Positions 7,404-13,658 of a stretch of DNA of 14,189 nucleotides are shown here, piece after piece. Every line of letters begins with the position of its first letter. The stretch's first letter is position 1. Below the pieces are notes generated by a model. That model was not told the DNA's origin, searched no databases, and worked only from the letters and a program-made list of their open reading frames with translations. The stretch is from Acidimicrobiaceae bacterium. Lineage in GTDB: Bacteria > Actinomycetota > Acidimicrobiia > Acidimicrobiales > UBA10347. The stretch covers positions 1 through 14,189 of the forward strand of contig DNHM01000520.1 in NCBI GenBank assembly GCA_003485885.1, written 5' to 3'. Made by a program: the position numbers and the translations under genes.

Positions 7404-8282
7404 ATGACCGAACCGGTGTTATATGAAGAACGCGACGACATCGCCATCATCACGTTGAACCGCCCCCATAAGCGCAATGCACTGAACGAGGCGGTGATCC
7501 AGGGTCTGGCCGACGGTATCGATGCAGCAACGAAGTCCGCTGACGTAGCGGCCATTGTGTTGCGTGGTGCCGATGGCACATTGACGGCTGGTTACGACCT
7601 TGGCGCCACCATCGAAGAACCCGACTACGTCGGCTGGACGACCCCGTACGGTGCAAAAGGTCCCAAACCGCGCGAAGGCGCATGGGATCCCGTTCGTGAC
7701 TACCAATTCATGCATAACAATGTGCGTCGTTTCATGAAGATCTGGGAGTGCCCAAAGCCCGTGCTTGGTGAGGTCAGCGGCTGGGCGGTGGGTGGCGCTA
7801 CTGACCTGGTCCTGTGTTGTGACCAGCTGTACATGGCCAGCGACGCCCACATTGGTTACGCACCCAGCCGAGTCTTTGGCACACCTACGACCATGATGTG
7901 GATCTATCGACTCGGACTCGAACATGCCAAGCAGTTCCTGTTGACAGGCCGAGCAATCGATGCTGACACTGCGTTCCGGATCGGCCTTGTTGCGCACGTC
8001 GTCGAGCCTGAAGCCCTGGCCGCGACCATCGAAGCTGACGCTCAACGATTCCGTCATATTCCCGCGAATCAGCTTGCACTCAACAAGATGCTGATCAATC
8101 AGGCTTTTGAGAACATGGGGCTTCGTACGTCACAAATGATGGGCACGTTTTTCGACGGCGTGACTCGCCATACCGAAGAAGCACTGTTGTGGGCCGAAGA
8201 CCTCGAGGAACGCGGCGTCCGCGATGTCGTGGCCGACCGAGACCGGCCGTGGCAGGACTACGGCCAACGCCCCAAGGGCTAG
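7404..8282 (+). CDS. Enoyl-CoA hydratase/isomerase (crotonase) family protein
   Basis: This 292-residue crotonase-fold protein begins with the family's ITLNRPHKRNALN segment (16-28). The first oxyanion-hole loop is TAGYDLG (61-67) and the second is SGWAVGGATDL (125-135). The C-terminal helical region contains LTGRAIDADTAFRIGLV (180-196), so an acyl-CoA thioester substrate is expected. Compared with classical enoyl-CoA hydratase, the glutamate after the second GG is Asp (D134). The second catalytic glutamate region (FGxPE) is replaced by IGYAPSRVFGTP (150-161), with no Glu. It therefore may not be a standard hydratase; isomerase, hydrolase or another crotonase reaction is possible. An insertion rich in Trp, Pro and Lys (about 73-100) is also unusual. 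It appears to be monocistronic or loosely linked to the downstream stress protein. Confidence 0.9.
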   Translation: MTEPVLYEERDDIAIITLNRPHKRNALNEAVIQGLADGIDAATKSADVAAIVLRGADGTLTAGYDLGATIEEPDYVGWTTPYGAKGPKPREGAWDPVRDYQFMHNNVRRFMKIWECPKPVLGEVSGWAVGGATDLVLCCDQLYMASDAHIGYAPSRVFGTPTTMMWIYRLGLEHAKQFLLTGRAIDADTAFRIGLVAHVVEPEALAATIEADAQRFRHIPANQLALNKMLINQAFENMGLRTSQMMGTFFDGVTRHTEEALLWAEDLEERGVRDVVADRDRPWQDYGQRPKG

Positions 8283-8330
8283 CACGTATCAAGTCCGGGT
8301 CCAAAGCCTCTACCGCCGCCAGCCAGTGCC

Positions 8331-8336
8331 TACGAT
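8331..8336 (+). promoter_or_regulatory. -10 element for leaderless universal stress protein transcript
   Basis: TACGAT lies exactly six bases before the ATG at 8343, and no Shine-Dalgarno sequence is present. This matches the TANNNT-N6-ATG arrangement of actinobacterial leaderless genes. No clear -35 box is visible. Confidence 0.5.
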
Positions 8337-8342
8337 CATTCG

Positions 8343-8822
8343 ATGGTGACGAACAACACAAATCCCAACTCAGCAGATTCCGACGGCGAGAAGATCGTCG
8401 TTGGTATCGACGGCTCCACCGGAGCGCACGCTGCGATCGATTGGGCCTTGTCCCATGCCCAAGCGAATGACCAGATCGAGATCATTCACACGTGGACCGA
8501 CCCGGCTACGCCAGCAGAAATCGGCATGGCATTCGATCCCCAAATATTCGCCGATTCGGCAGCCGCAGTTCTCGACGCGGAAATGGAACTGATCCGAGAA
8601 CGCAACTCGGACATCCAGATCGAGGGTCGTTGCATTCGCGGCCACCCCGGATCTGCGCTCATTGAGGCCGCGAAGGACGCCGACCTGCTTGTTGTCGGCA
8701 CTCGGGGACATGGCGGTTTTGTTGGACTGCTCCTTGGTTCAACCAGCACCTACCTCGCTCATCACGCAACGTGCCCTCTGCTCATCGTTCCTAGCGACGA
8801 CCGACCAGCTGAAGAGAACTAG
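8343..8822 (+). CDS. Universal stress protein (UspA family), ATP-binding type
   Basis: This single-domain protein of 159 residues has the Usp fold. The N-terminal strand KIVVGIDGSTGAHAAIDWA (17-35) carries the nucleotide-contacting Asp. The C-terminal motif GTRGHGGFVGLLLGST (119-134) fits G-2x-G-9x-G-S, the signature of ATP-binding Usp proteins, and the terminal strand is CPLLIVPSD. Such proteins are cytoplasmic, form dimers and act in stress or energy-limitation responses. A polar N-terminal extension of about 15 residues precedes the domain. The gene follows the crotonase gene by 60 bases but has its own apparent leaderless promoter, and it is closed by a strong hairpin. The exact stress it answers cannot be told from sequence. 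Confidence 0.94.
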   Translation: MVTNNTNPNSADSDGEKIVVGIDGSTGAHAAIDWALSHAQANDQIEIIHTWTDPATPAEIGMAFDPQIFADSAAAVLDAEMELIRERNSDIQIEGRCIRGHPGSALIEAAKDADLLVVGTRGHGGFVGLLLGSTSTYLAHHATCPLLIVPSDDRPAEEN

Positions 8823-8832
8823 ACGACCCACC

Positions 8833-8859
8833 AGCCGGCCTCGAGGAACGAGGTCGGCT
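8833..8859 (+). terminator. Intrinsic terminator after universal stress protein
   Basis: AGCCGGCCTCG (8833-8843) pairs with CGAGGTCGGCT (8849-8859) over 11 pairs with one G-T wobble, around a five-base loop AGGAA. A T-rich stretch (CTTGTTTGG) follows on the plus strand. It lies in the 50-base gap between convergent genes, so it may also help end the minus-strand thioredoxin transcript. Confidence 0.75.
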
Positions 8860-8872
8860 CGGGCTTGTTTGG

Positions 8873-9301
8873 CTACGCCGACGCCATCGCTGTGTCGACC
8901 CATTGGCCGATCTTGGCCGCTGGTAACGCTCCGACTTGGCGACCGACTTCGATGCCCTGGTGATAGAGCACCATCGTTGGGATGCCTTGTACGCCGAGGC
9001 GACCAGAAACGGTCGGCTCCTCGTCGACGTTCACCTTTACGACTCGCAAAAAACCAGCGCGTGTGCGAGCGAGTTCCTCGAGTGCTGGCGCAACGGCGCG
9101 ACACGGGCCGCACCACGGGGCCCAAAGATCCACCAGCACCGGCATCGACGCAGTTGCAATGGTTTGGTCGAAGTCCGCGGTCGTCGCATTGGACAACCAC
9201 GGCAGGTCGGTTTGACACTTCCCGCATCGGGGGCGCCCTGACGACACCGTTGGTAGCCGGTTGCGCACGCCGCAATCGGGACAGTTGATTGTCTCGGCCA
9301 T
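8873..9301 (-). CDS. trxC: Thioredoxin 2-type protein with N-terminal zinc ribbon
   Basis: The 142-residue protein joins an N-terminal four-cysteine zinc ribbon (C7-x2-C10 and C26-x2-C29) to a thioredoxin domain. The active site is WCGPC (63-67) and the cis-proline is in GIPT (P108). This arrangement is that of E. coli thioredoxin 2 (TrxC), a cytoplasmic disulphide reductase linked to oxidative stress in that organism; the symbol is given by architecture, not proven orthology. There is no signal peptide. Its ATG falls two bases after the stop of the DUF302 gene and lacks a clear ribosome binding site, so translation is likely coupled to that gene. The pairing suggests the two proteins share a redox task. 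Confidence 0.92.
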   Translation of the reverse strand: MAETINCPDCGVRNRLPTVSSGRPRCGKCQTDLPWLSNATTADFDQTIATASMPVLVDLWAPWCGPCRAVAPALEELARTRAGFLRVVKVNVDEEPTVSGRLGVQGIPTMVLYHQGIEVGRQVGALPAAKIGQWVDTAMASA

Positions 9302-9303
9302 GA

Positions 9304-9717
9304 TCAGGTGTGATCGGGAAGCGCAGGCGGTGCGGTAAGCCTGGCTAGCGCATTATTGATGAGCTCCCGGGCCTGGGCGGCGATCGGCACCATCGCTTCG
9401 TTCTCGGTAATGGTGGCCATGAGGTTGGGGTCGAGTGCTTCGACCAGAACCCGGTCACCGTCTTGTCGCACAACGACGTTGCAGGGCAACAAAACACCTA
9501 TCTGCGGTTCGAGCTCGAGCGCCCTGCTCGCGAGCGTCGGATTGCAGGCGCCAATGATCACATACGGCGCAATGTCCTTGTCGATCTTGGCCTTAAGCGT
9601 CTGTTGCATGTTGATCTCGGTGAGGGTCCCGAAACCTTCCGCAGCAAGAGCGTGTTTGACAGCTTCAACAGCCTCATCGAACGGCTTCGACAGCGCGACA
9701 ACTTCTTCAAAGATCAT
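9304..9717 (-). CDS. DUF302 domain-containing protein
   Basis: This 137-residue protein is recognised as DUF302 by the segment VIIGACNPTLASRALELE and the following LLPCNVVVR, which supply two conserved cysteines in GACNP and LPCNV. Family function is not established. The two cysteines and the immediately downstream thioredoxin make a redox or metal-linked role plausible. The frame is open to 9783, but I prefer the ATG at 9717. It starts at the conserved IFEEVVALSKPFDEAV segment, and a TACGAG hexamer lies six bases before it, as for leaderless genes in this window. There is no signal peptide, so it is cytoplasmic. It forms a two-gene operon with the thioredoxin. Confidence 0.88.
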   Translation of the reverse strand: MIFEEVVALSKPFDEAVEAVKHALAAEGFGTLTEINMQQTLKAKIDKDIAPYVIIGACNPTLASRALELEPQIGVLLPCNVVVRQDGDRVLVEALDPNLMATITENEAMVPIAAQARELINNALARLTAPPALPDHT

Positions 9718-9790
9718 CTGGTACTCGTAACAGTTGGGGGGTGACCCAAGCGTAAAGGCCACCCAACGGGCCCTCAAGGGCACAAAGTCG

Positions 9791-9814
9791 CAGGGTCACA
9801 GGGTCACAGGGTCA
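9791..9814 (+). repeat. Three tandem copies of CAGGGTCA
   Basis: An eight-base unit, CAGGGTCA, is repeated three times without interruption (9791-9798, 9799-9806, 9807-9814), directly after the stop of the nitroreductase fusion gene and about 75-100 bases upstream of the DUF302 start. The minus-strand unit is TGACCCTG. It could be a short slippage repeat or a set of regulator sites for the DUF302-thioredoxin operon. Confidence 0.8.
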
Positions 9815-9815
9815 G

Positions 9816-10991
9816 CTACCCAAAGATGGGGTTGGGTCCATCCGACTCGCGGTGGACGGCGGCAGCGACACCGTCGATGACCGCCTGCATATTCGAGCGA
9901 TGTTCGTTGATGCGACGGTGCAGAATACGGGGCTCCTTGTCGGGCATCGACGCGATGGCCTGGCTGATACCAGACGGGCCGGGCCCCAGAGTCAGGGTGT
10001 AACGAAGCCGAGTGGCTCCTGCGATCCTGGCCAGTTCGAAGCACCAACGGGCGCCAGGGTTATCGGCATCTGACGTGACCCACCCGAACTCAACGAGGTT
10101 TTCGTAGCGATTGATGAAACACGGCACGTCCCACTCACCGATCGCTTCATGTTTGTTCGACCCGATGAACTGTGCGCCAAGAGCGGGACCATCGACACCA
10201 TCGGCCCATCGGGCACCAACGAACTCAGGGCTGAACTGCGCACCGAAGTTAATGTCGGTGACCAGGTCCCAGACCTGTTGGATCGGCGCCTTAATATCGG
10301 CCTCGACGACGCACCCAGGGCCGTCGGCCAGACAGGCCGGATCGCTGGGTCCAGATTCCCAGGTGTGCGCGTACTGATCGATAAAGGTGATGTCGCGCGC
10401 CGGGTAACGAGGCGCCTTCTTGAAATCGTCGCCGGTGTACCAAGCCACAGGAATCATTGCGATCTGGGTACTGGTCTCGGGAACACCCAGCACCTCTCGC
10501 AACTCATCGCTCTTGCCCAGAATTGCCGTGGTCCAGGCGGTACCCAGACCGCGCGCCCGAAGCGCAACGCAGAAACTCCACACCGACTGCACCACCGAGT
10601 CGAACAGGCCGGGCCTGCCACTGCCGTCGTGAACTCCCATGATGGTTGGTATGACGATCGCTGGAACCTCCGCCAGGTGTTCCGCCAGATAGGCCGCCGA
10701 ATTCATCACTCGTTCTTGAGGATGGCCTGTGCCAGCGATCTTGTTGCGGGCGCCGATCATGAACTCGCCACCTGTGGCCATGTAGAGCTCGGCCAGCTGC
10801 GCTTTCACCTTTGGATCACGCACCACGACCCACCGTCGGCTTCCTTGGTTGCCACCCGAAGGAGCCTGCTCAGCGACATCGATGCAGTCATAGATGATCT
10901 GATTGTCGACAGTACGTTCGAGATCGAGCCGTAACCGCACAGCTCGGGTAGTGGTGAGTGCGTGATCAACTGACGAGACATCGATGTTCAT
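9816..10991 (-). CDS. Nitroreductase-SRPBCC fusion protein
   Basis: This 391-residue protein has two domains. Residues 1 to about 215 form a flavin nitroreductase domain, with the FMN-contacting TTRAVRLRLDL near the start, APSGGNQGSRRWVVV (43-57), and the C-terminal helix-loop LRARGLGTAWTTAILG (144-159). Residues about 225 to 391 form an SRPBCC/polyketide-cyclase-like hydrophobic pocket domain, recognised by VVEADIKAPIQQVWDLVTD (228-246) and the closing long helix INEHRSNMQAVIDGVAAAV. The usual role of the first domain is NAD(P)H-dependent reduction of a small molecule; the second may bind that substrate. The start at 10991 is supported by AAAGGG about six bases upstream; an open frame to 11033 is less likely. 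No frameshift or linker break is seen. The gene is divergent from the MFS transporter. Confidence 0.9.
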   Translation of the reverse strand: MNIDVSSVDHALTTTRAVRLRLDLERTVDNQIIYDCIDVAEQAPSGGNQGSRRWVVVRDPKVKAQLAELYMATGGEFMIGARNKIAGTGHPQERVMNSAAYLAEHLAEVPAIVIPTIMGVHDGSGRPGLFDSVVQSVWSFCVALRARGLGTAWTTAILGKSDELREVLGVPETSTQIAMIPVAWYTGDDFKKAPRYPARDITFIDQYAHTWESGPSDPACLADGPGCVVEADIKAPIQQVWDLVTDINFGAQFSPEFVGARWADGVDGPALGAQFIGSNKHEAIGEWDVPCFINRYENLVEFGWVTSDADNPGARWCFELARIAGATRLRYTLTLGPGPSGISQAIASMPDKEPRILHRRINEHRSNMQAVIDGVAAAVHRESDGPNPIFG

Positions 10992-11119
10992 AACAACCCT
11001 TTCGGCCCTTGGCCCTCGGCCCGTACTGGCCACATGCCGGCACTCGCCACACCGACCTTATGGCACCCAACCTCTACGTTTCTGCAACGATCGGACGACT
11101 ATTTCGTTCAATCGGTTCA

Positions 11120-11129
11120 GAAACGTTTC
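11120..11129 (+). promoter_or_regulatory. Palindrome GAAACGTTTC in MFS promoter
   Basis: A perfect 10-base palindrome lies 12 bases upstream of the proposed -10 element of the MFS gene, where a repressor would overlap the -35 region. It sits in the 162-base divergent gap shared with the nitroreductase fusion. Operator function is inferred from position only. Confidence 0.3.
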
Positions 11130-11141
11130 GCCTGTGGCATC

Positions 11142-11147
11142 TACTGT
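11142..11147 (+). promoter_or_regulatory. -10 element for leaderless MFS transcript
   Basis: TACTGT ends exactly six bases before the ATG at 11154, with no ribosome binding site. This spacing supports 11154 as the true start rather than the upstream in-frame ATG at 11034, which lies near the divergent gene's own leader. Confidence 0.5.
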
Positions 11148-11153
11148 CATCTG

Positions 11154-12296
11154 ATGTCGCACGATGGAGCTCGCTCGCCAGGCACACTCCTCAGTCGACT
11201 TCCGCTGTATGTGGGTGGCTTCATGGGGCCGTTTGGGACCGTCGTAATCGTGCCGATGTTTCCGGAGCTACGCGAAGAATTCGATGCTTCCTCGAGTGCT
11301 GTCAGCCTGGGCTTCAGCCTGTACCTCCTGCCGTTTGCAGCCCTGTTGTTGGTCTCGGGGACCCTGGGCGAACGATGGGGGCGCCGGCGCACCGTGCGCG
11401 GCACCTACCTGCTGTATGCAGCGGCAAGCATCGGCTGCGCGTTGGCCCCGAATCTGACAGTCTTCATCCTTGCCAGGGCGATGCAAGGAGTAGCGAACGC
11501 CTTCATCACTCCCCTGCTTCTTGCCGGGCTGGCCGAAACAGTTCCTGCCGACCGATTCGGCCGTCAGGTCGGCATCTATTCGAGCTTTCAGGCATTCGGC
11601 GGTGGGTTGGGCCCGATCATCGGCGGCGTCGCTGCCGATACCAGCTGGCGGTATGCCTTTTGGGGAACGATGTTGGTTTCGCTCGTGCTTGCGTTGGCGC
11701 CGCCCCAGGGCGAAGCCCGACGTGATGCCGAGGCACCCCGCCTGCGCCCACTGTTGACTCGCCGTATGGTCGCACTCGGCGTGGCATTCCTGTTCGCTGC
11801 CGCAGGGCCGATCGGTATAAGCGTGCTCGTAGGGGTCGCAGCCCGAGATGTGCTCGACCTATCAGGCACCGCGACCGGCATCGTCTTGTTTGGTGGCGCC
11901 ATGAGTGCTCTCGTGCTGGGTCCAACTTGGGGCCGCCTACTGGACTCGGTCGGCACCCGAAAGCTCGGACTGATTGCCGCGGCAACCGCCACCGTGTTAG
12001 CCGGCGTTCCCTCGTTCGCAACCAGCGGATGGGCGCTCGGCATCATGTGGATAATCGCCAGCGCTGCAATCAGCGCCATCATTGTGGTCTTTCAAGCGCT
12101 CGGTGCATCGATCATGCCCACGAACCGCGGTGGCGCACTGTCGTTCCTGTTGTCGTTCCGATTCGTAGGCCACGCGATCGGACCGATCTTGTTTGTGCCA
12201 CTCATCGACTGGTCGGTCAGGGGCGCGTTCTTTATGGCTGCAGGCTTGGGGCTCGTCACCACCGTGGTCATCGCTACGTTCCGCGAACAAGATTGA
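11154..12296 (+). CDS. MFS family transporter
   Basis: This 380-residue polytopic protein has about 11-12 membrane helices. MFS motif A, GTLGERWGRRRTV (69-81), lies in the loop between helices 2 and 3, and a motif-C-like glycine-rich helix, FGGGLGPIIGG, lies in helix 5. The overall layout is that of drug/metabolite:proton antiporters; substrate cannot be deduced. It is slightly shorter than the usual ~400 residues, and the central loop (around the basic stretch EARRDAEAPRLRP) is short. The start at 11154 rests on the leaderless arrangement TACTGT-N6-ATG; an in-frame extension of 40 residues upstream has no protein-like character. The gene is divergent from the nitroreductase fusion, which may hint at a shared substrate, and convergent with the selenoprotein gene. 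Confidence 0.9.
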   Translation: MSHDGARSPGTLLSRLPLYVGGFMGPFGTVVIVPMFPELREEFDASSSAVSLGFSLYLLPFAALLLVSGTLGERWGRRRTVRGTYLLYAAASIGCALAPNLTVFILARAMQGVANAFITPLLLAGLAETVPADRFGRQVGIYSSFQAFGGGLGPIIGGVAADTSWRYAFWGTMLVSLVLALAPPQGEARRDAEAPRLRPLLTRRMVALGVAFLFAAAGPIGISVLVGVAARDVLDLSGTATGIVLFGGAMSALVLGPTWGRLLDSVGTRKLGLIAAATATVLAGVPSFATSGWALGIMWIIASAAISAIIVVFQALGASIMPTNRGGALSFLLSFRFVGHAIGPILFVPLIDWSVRGAFFMAAGLGLVTTVVIATFREQD

Positions 12297-12325
12297 ACCC
12301 GACCCAAACGGGAACCGGCTGAAGT

Positions 12326-12868
12326 TCAGGCCGCGATGAGTTCGTTGATCCTGGAGGTAAGGCCCTCGAGCCCCATTGCGCCGATTCGGCTCTCGGAGGT
12401 GCCGTCGTCGTTGATAAAGACAAAAGCGGGTTGCGACGTGATCCCGAATTCTCGCCACACCGCGATGTTAGGGTCCGCGATGTGTTCGAAGCCGTCGACT
12501 TCTCGTGACGTGATCCACTCCTGGAACGTGGCTGCTTCGTCGCGGCCAGCCACACCGATCACGGTGACATCGTTAGCAAATAACCGTTGAACCTCTGCGA
12601 CCGCAGGGGCTTCTTGGGTGCAGGTCGGTCACCACGGCGCCCAGAACCACAGGACAACATCTTGACCTTCGAACGAACCGAAGTCGATCTGCCCACCGCC
12701 AACCGTCGATGCGACAAGCGACGATCCTGCGGGTGTTGGCTCCGCCATTAGTGGCGAAGCCTCGACTGCTGTGTCGGCTGAGCCACCACCGCAACTCGTC
12801 ATCACAAGTGCACATGCACCGAGCAACCCACAAGCTACGCGCACAAGCTTCGAAAATCGGTTACTCAT
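12326..12868 (-). CDS. Predicted selenocysteine-containing TlpA/DsbE-like lipoprotein (UGA at 12629-12631 read as Sec)
   Basis: The frame from 12868 runs to an in-frame TGA at 12629-12631 and continues without another stop to 12326. Reading the TGA as selenocysteine gives 180 residues. A lipoprotein signal ends at C26 (LVMTSC), then come a Ser/Thr/Pro-rich linker, strand VVLWFWAPW, Sec80, and PTC with C83. A TlpA-type thioredoxin domain follows, with VTVIGVAGRDEAATFQEW, IADPNIAVWREFGI, cis-Pro P147 in TSQPAF, and VFINDDG. Family members have WCxxC here, so Sec takes the attacking-cysteine place. The protein would act outside the membrane as a thiol-disulphide reductase. A GGUC hairpin follows the UGA (see 12592-12608). 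Start 12868 is preferred to 12880 because TATGCT lies seven bases upstream. The alternative is a TGC-to-TGA mutation or sequencing error, in which case this is a pseudogene. Confidence 0.82.
12592..12608 (-). promoter_or_regulatory. SECIS-like hairpin with GGUC apical loop
   Basis: On the mRNA strand, CCCUGC pairs with GCAG-A-GG (one bulged A) to close the tetraloop GGUC at 12602-12599. The loop begins 26 bases after the UGA. Bacterial SECIS elements lie in the coding region just after the UGA, with the apical loop roughly 16-37 bases away and a G at the start of the loop. The E. coli fdhF element also presents GGUC to SelB. The bulge here is on the 3' side, whereas E. coli has a bulged U on the 5' side. 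Confidence 0.65.
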
Positions 12869-12875
12869 GGTTGAG

Positions 12876-12881
12876 AGCATA
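12876..12881 (-). promoter_or_regulatory. -10 element for leaderless selenoprotein transcript
   Basis: On the minus strand TATGCT lies seven bases before the ATG at 12868. The alternative upstream ATG (12880) is inside this hexamer, so it would not be transcribed if the promoter is real. A GCCTG-TCGG-CAGGC inverted repeat (12887-12900) just upstream could bind a regulator. Confidence 0.45.
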
Positions 12882-12952
12882 GAGCTGCCTGTCGGCAGGC
12901 ATTCATCAACACTCGTTAACGACTGCGAAACTCCGCTGCGGCCACGGGAGAT

Positions 12953-13438
12953 CTAGTTGTCGAGTAACTCGACCTCGACGAACGCCACCGGAGCGTCGCC
13001 GTCGTTGGCAACATTGTGGGCAACCCCTTTGCCTCGCTGATACGAGACGCCTATGGAGAGCGGCGCGACCGTTGTTTCGCCATCGGCTTCGATAGTTAGT
13101 TCACCGTCGGTGATAGGGACAACAACGTAGTCGTACTGGTGCACATGGGCGCCGGTTTCACTGCCGGGCGGGAACGTCCATCTCGTGACCCGAACAACAC
13201 CGTCATCGAGCTGTTGCTCAGCGGTCGCAGCGCCGCGGATTCGAGCCGCGTCGTAACCGGCCTCGTCGATTGCGGCAACAATCTGAGAGCTTTTCCCGCC
13301 TTGCACGGTCACGGTCCTGGCATCGATATTGACCTCGACCGACGCAACGTTGGGCACCTGGGTGACCTCAGCGGTAATCGCTGTCACGCAATGTTCGCAG
13401 CTGATCTCAGGAACCGAATACATCATGGGCGAAGCCAT
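12953..13438 (-). CDS. HMA heavy-metal-binding domain fused to cupin domain
   Basis: This 161-residue cytoplasmic protein has two parts. Residues about 5-68 form a heavy-metal-associated (HMA) ferredoxin-like domain with the metal-binding pair C14-x2-C17 (ISCEHC) and the usual VNIDARTVTV strand; this class normally binds Cu(I) or similar soft metals. Residues about 80-161 form a small cupin, with H98 and H100 in GAHVHQYDY and H141 in GKGVAHNV as likely metal ligands. The ATG at 13438 follows an AAAGG ribosome binding site; the frame extends to 13507 but that leader has no domain. The fusion suggests a metal sensor, carrier or metal-dependent enzyme. It ends 85 bases upstream of the selenoprotein start on the same strand, so read-through cotranscription is possible. 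Confidence 0.9.
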   Translation of the reverse strand: MASPMMYSVPEISCEHCVTAITAEVTQVPNVASVEVNIDARTVTVQGGKSSQIVAAIDEAGYDAARIRGAATAEQQLDDGVVRVTRWTFPPGSETGAHVHQYDYVVVPITDGELTIEADGETTVAPLSIGVSYQRGKGVAHNVANDGDAPVAFVEVELLDN

Positions 13439-13621
13439 CGTCCGACCTTTCTTAGTGAGTGACAGTGCACCGTAGCCAGCAACCGGCCACATCCAGTTTC
13501 GCCACATCAGGGCGGCTGAAACATGCTATTACAACTTGTCGCACGGCAGCCGAATAAGCATGCTGAGACTACCGGCGGGCGGCAGGCGTCGAGATAACCA
13601 CTCTTCGTGAACAAAATCGGC

Positions 13622-13652
13622 TCGACAGAACAGCCGCCTTGTCGCTTAACGT
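13622..13652 (+). promoter_or_regulatory. Promoter of the limonene-epoxide-hydrolase-like gene
   Basis: TCGACA (13622-13627, one mismatch to TTGACA) and TAACGT (13647-13652) are separated by 19 bases. The -10 ends six bases before the ATG at 13659, again without a ribosome binding site. This is the only leaderless promoter here with a recognisable -35. Confidence 0.5.
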
Positions 13653-13658
13653 GGCGCT

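Noticed and set aside
8662..9288. Plus-strand open frame of 208 codons spanning the end of the stress protein and the thioredoxin
   Set aside because: It overlaps two well-supported genes and a terminator, and its product is Arg/Ser/Pro-rich without domains.
9791..9814. CRISPR array
   Set aside because: The units are eight bases with no spacers between them.
10149..10934. Plus-strand open frame of 261 codons
   Set aside because: It is antisense to the nitroreductase-SRPBCC fusion, with no recognisable motifs.
12603..12631. Alternative fold using GACCG after the UGA with CGGTC downstream
   Set aside because: It would pair bases of the UGA itself and leave a 22-base unstructured loop. The GGUC tetraloop hairpin is more compact and fits known bacterial SECIS geometry better.
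12326..12880. Two separate short genes or a pseudogene split by a stop at 12629
   Set aside because: Both parts are in the same frame with no other damage. The stop replaces the catalytic Cys exactly, and a SECIS-like loop follows, so recoding explains the data better. Mutation or read error is kept as the alternative.
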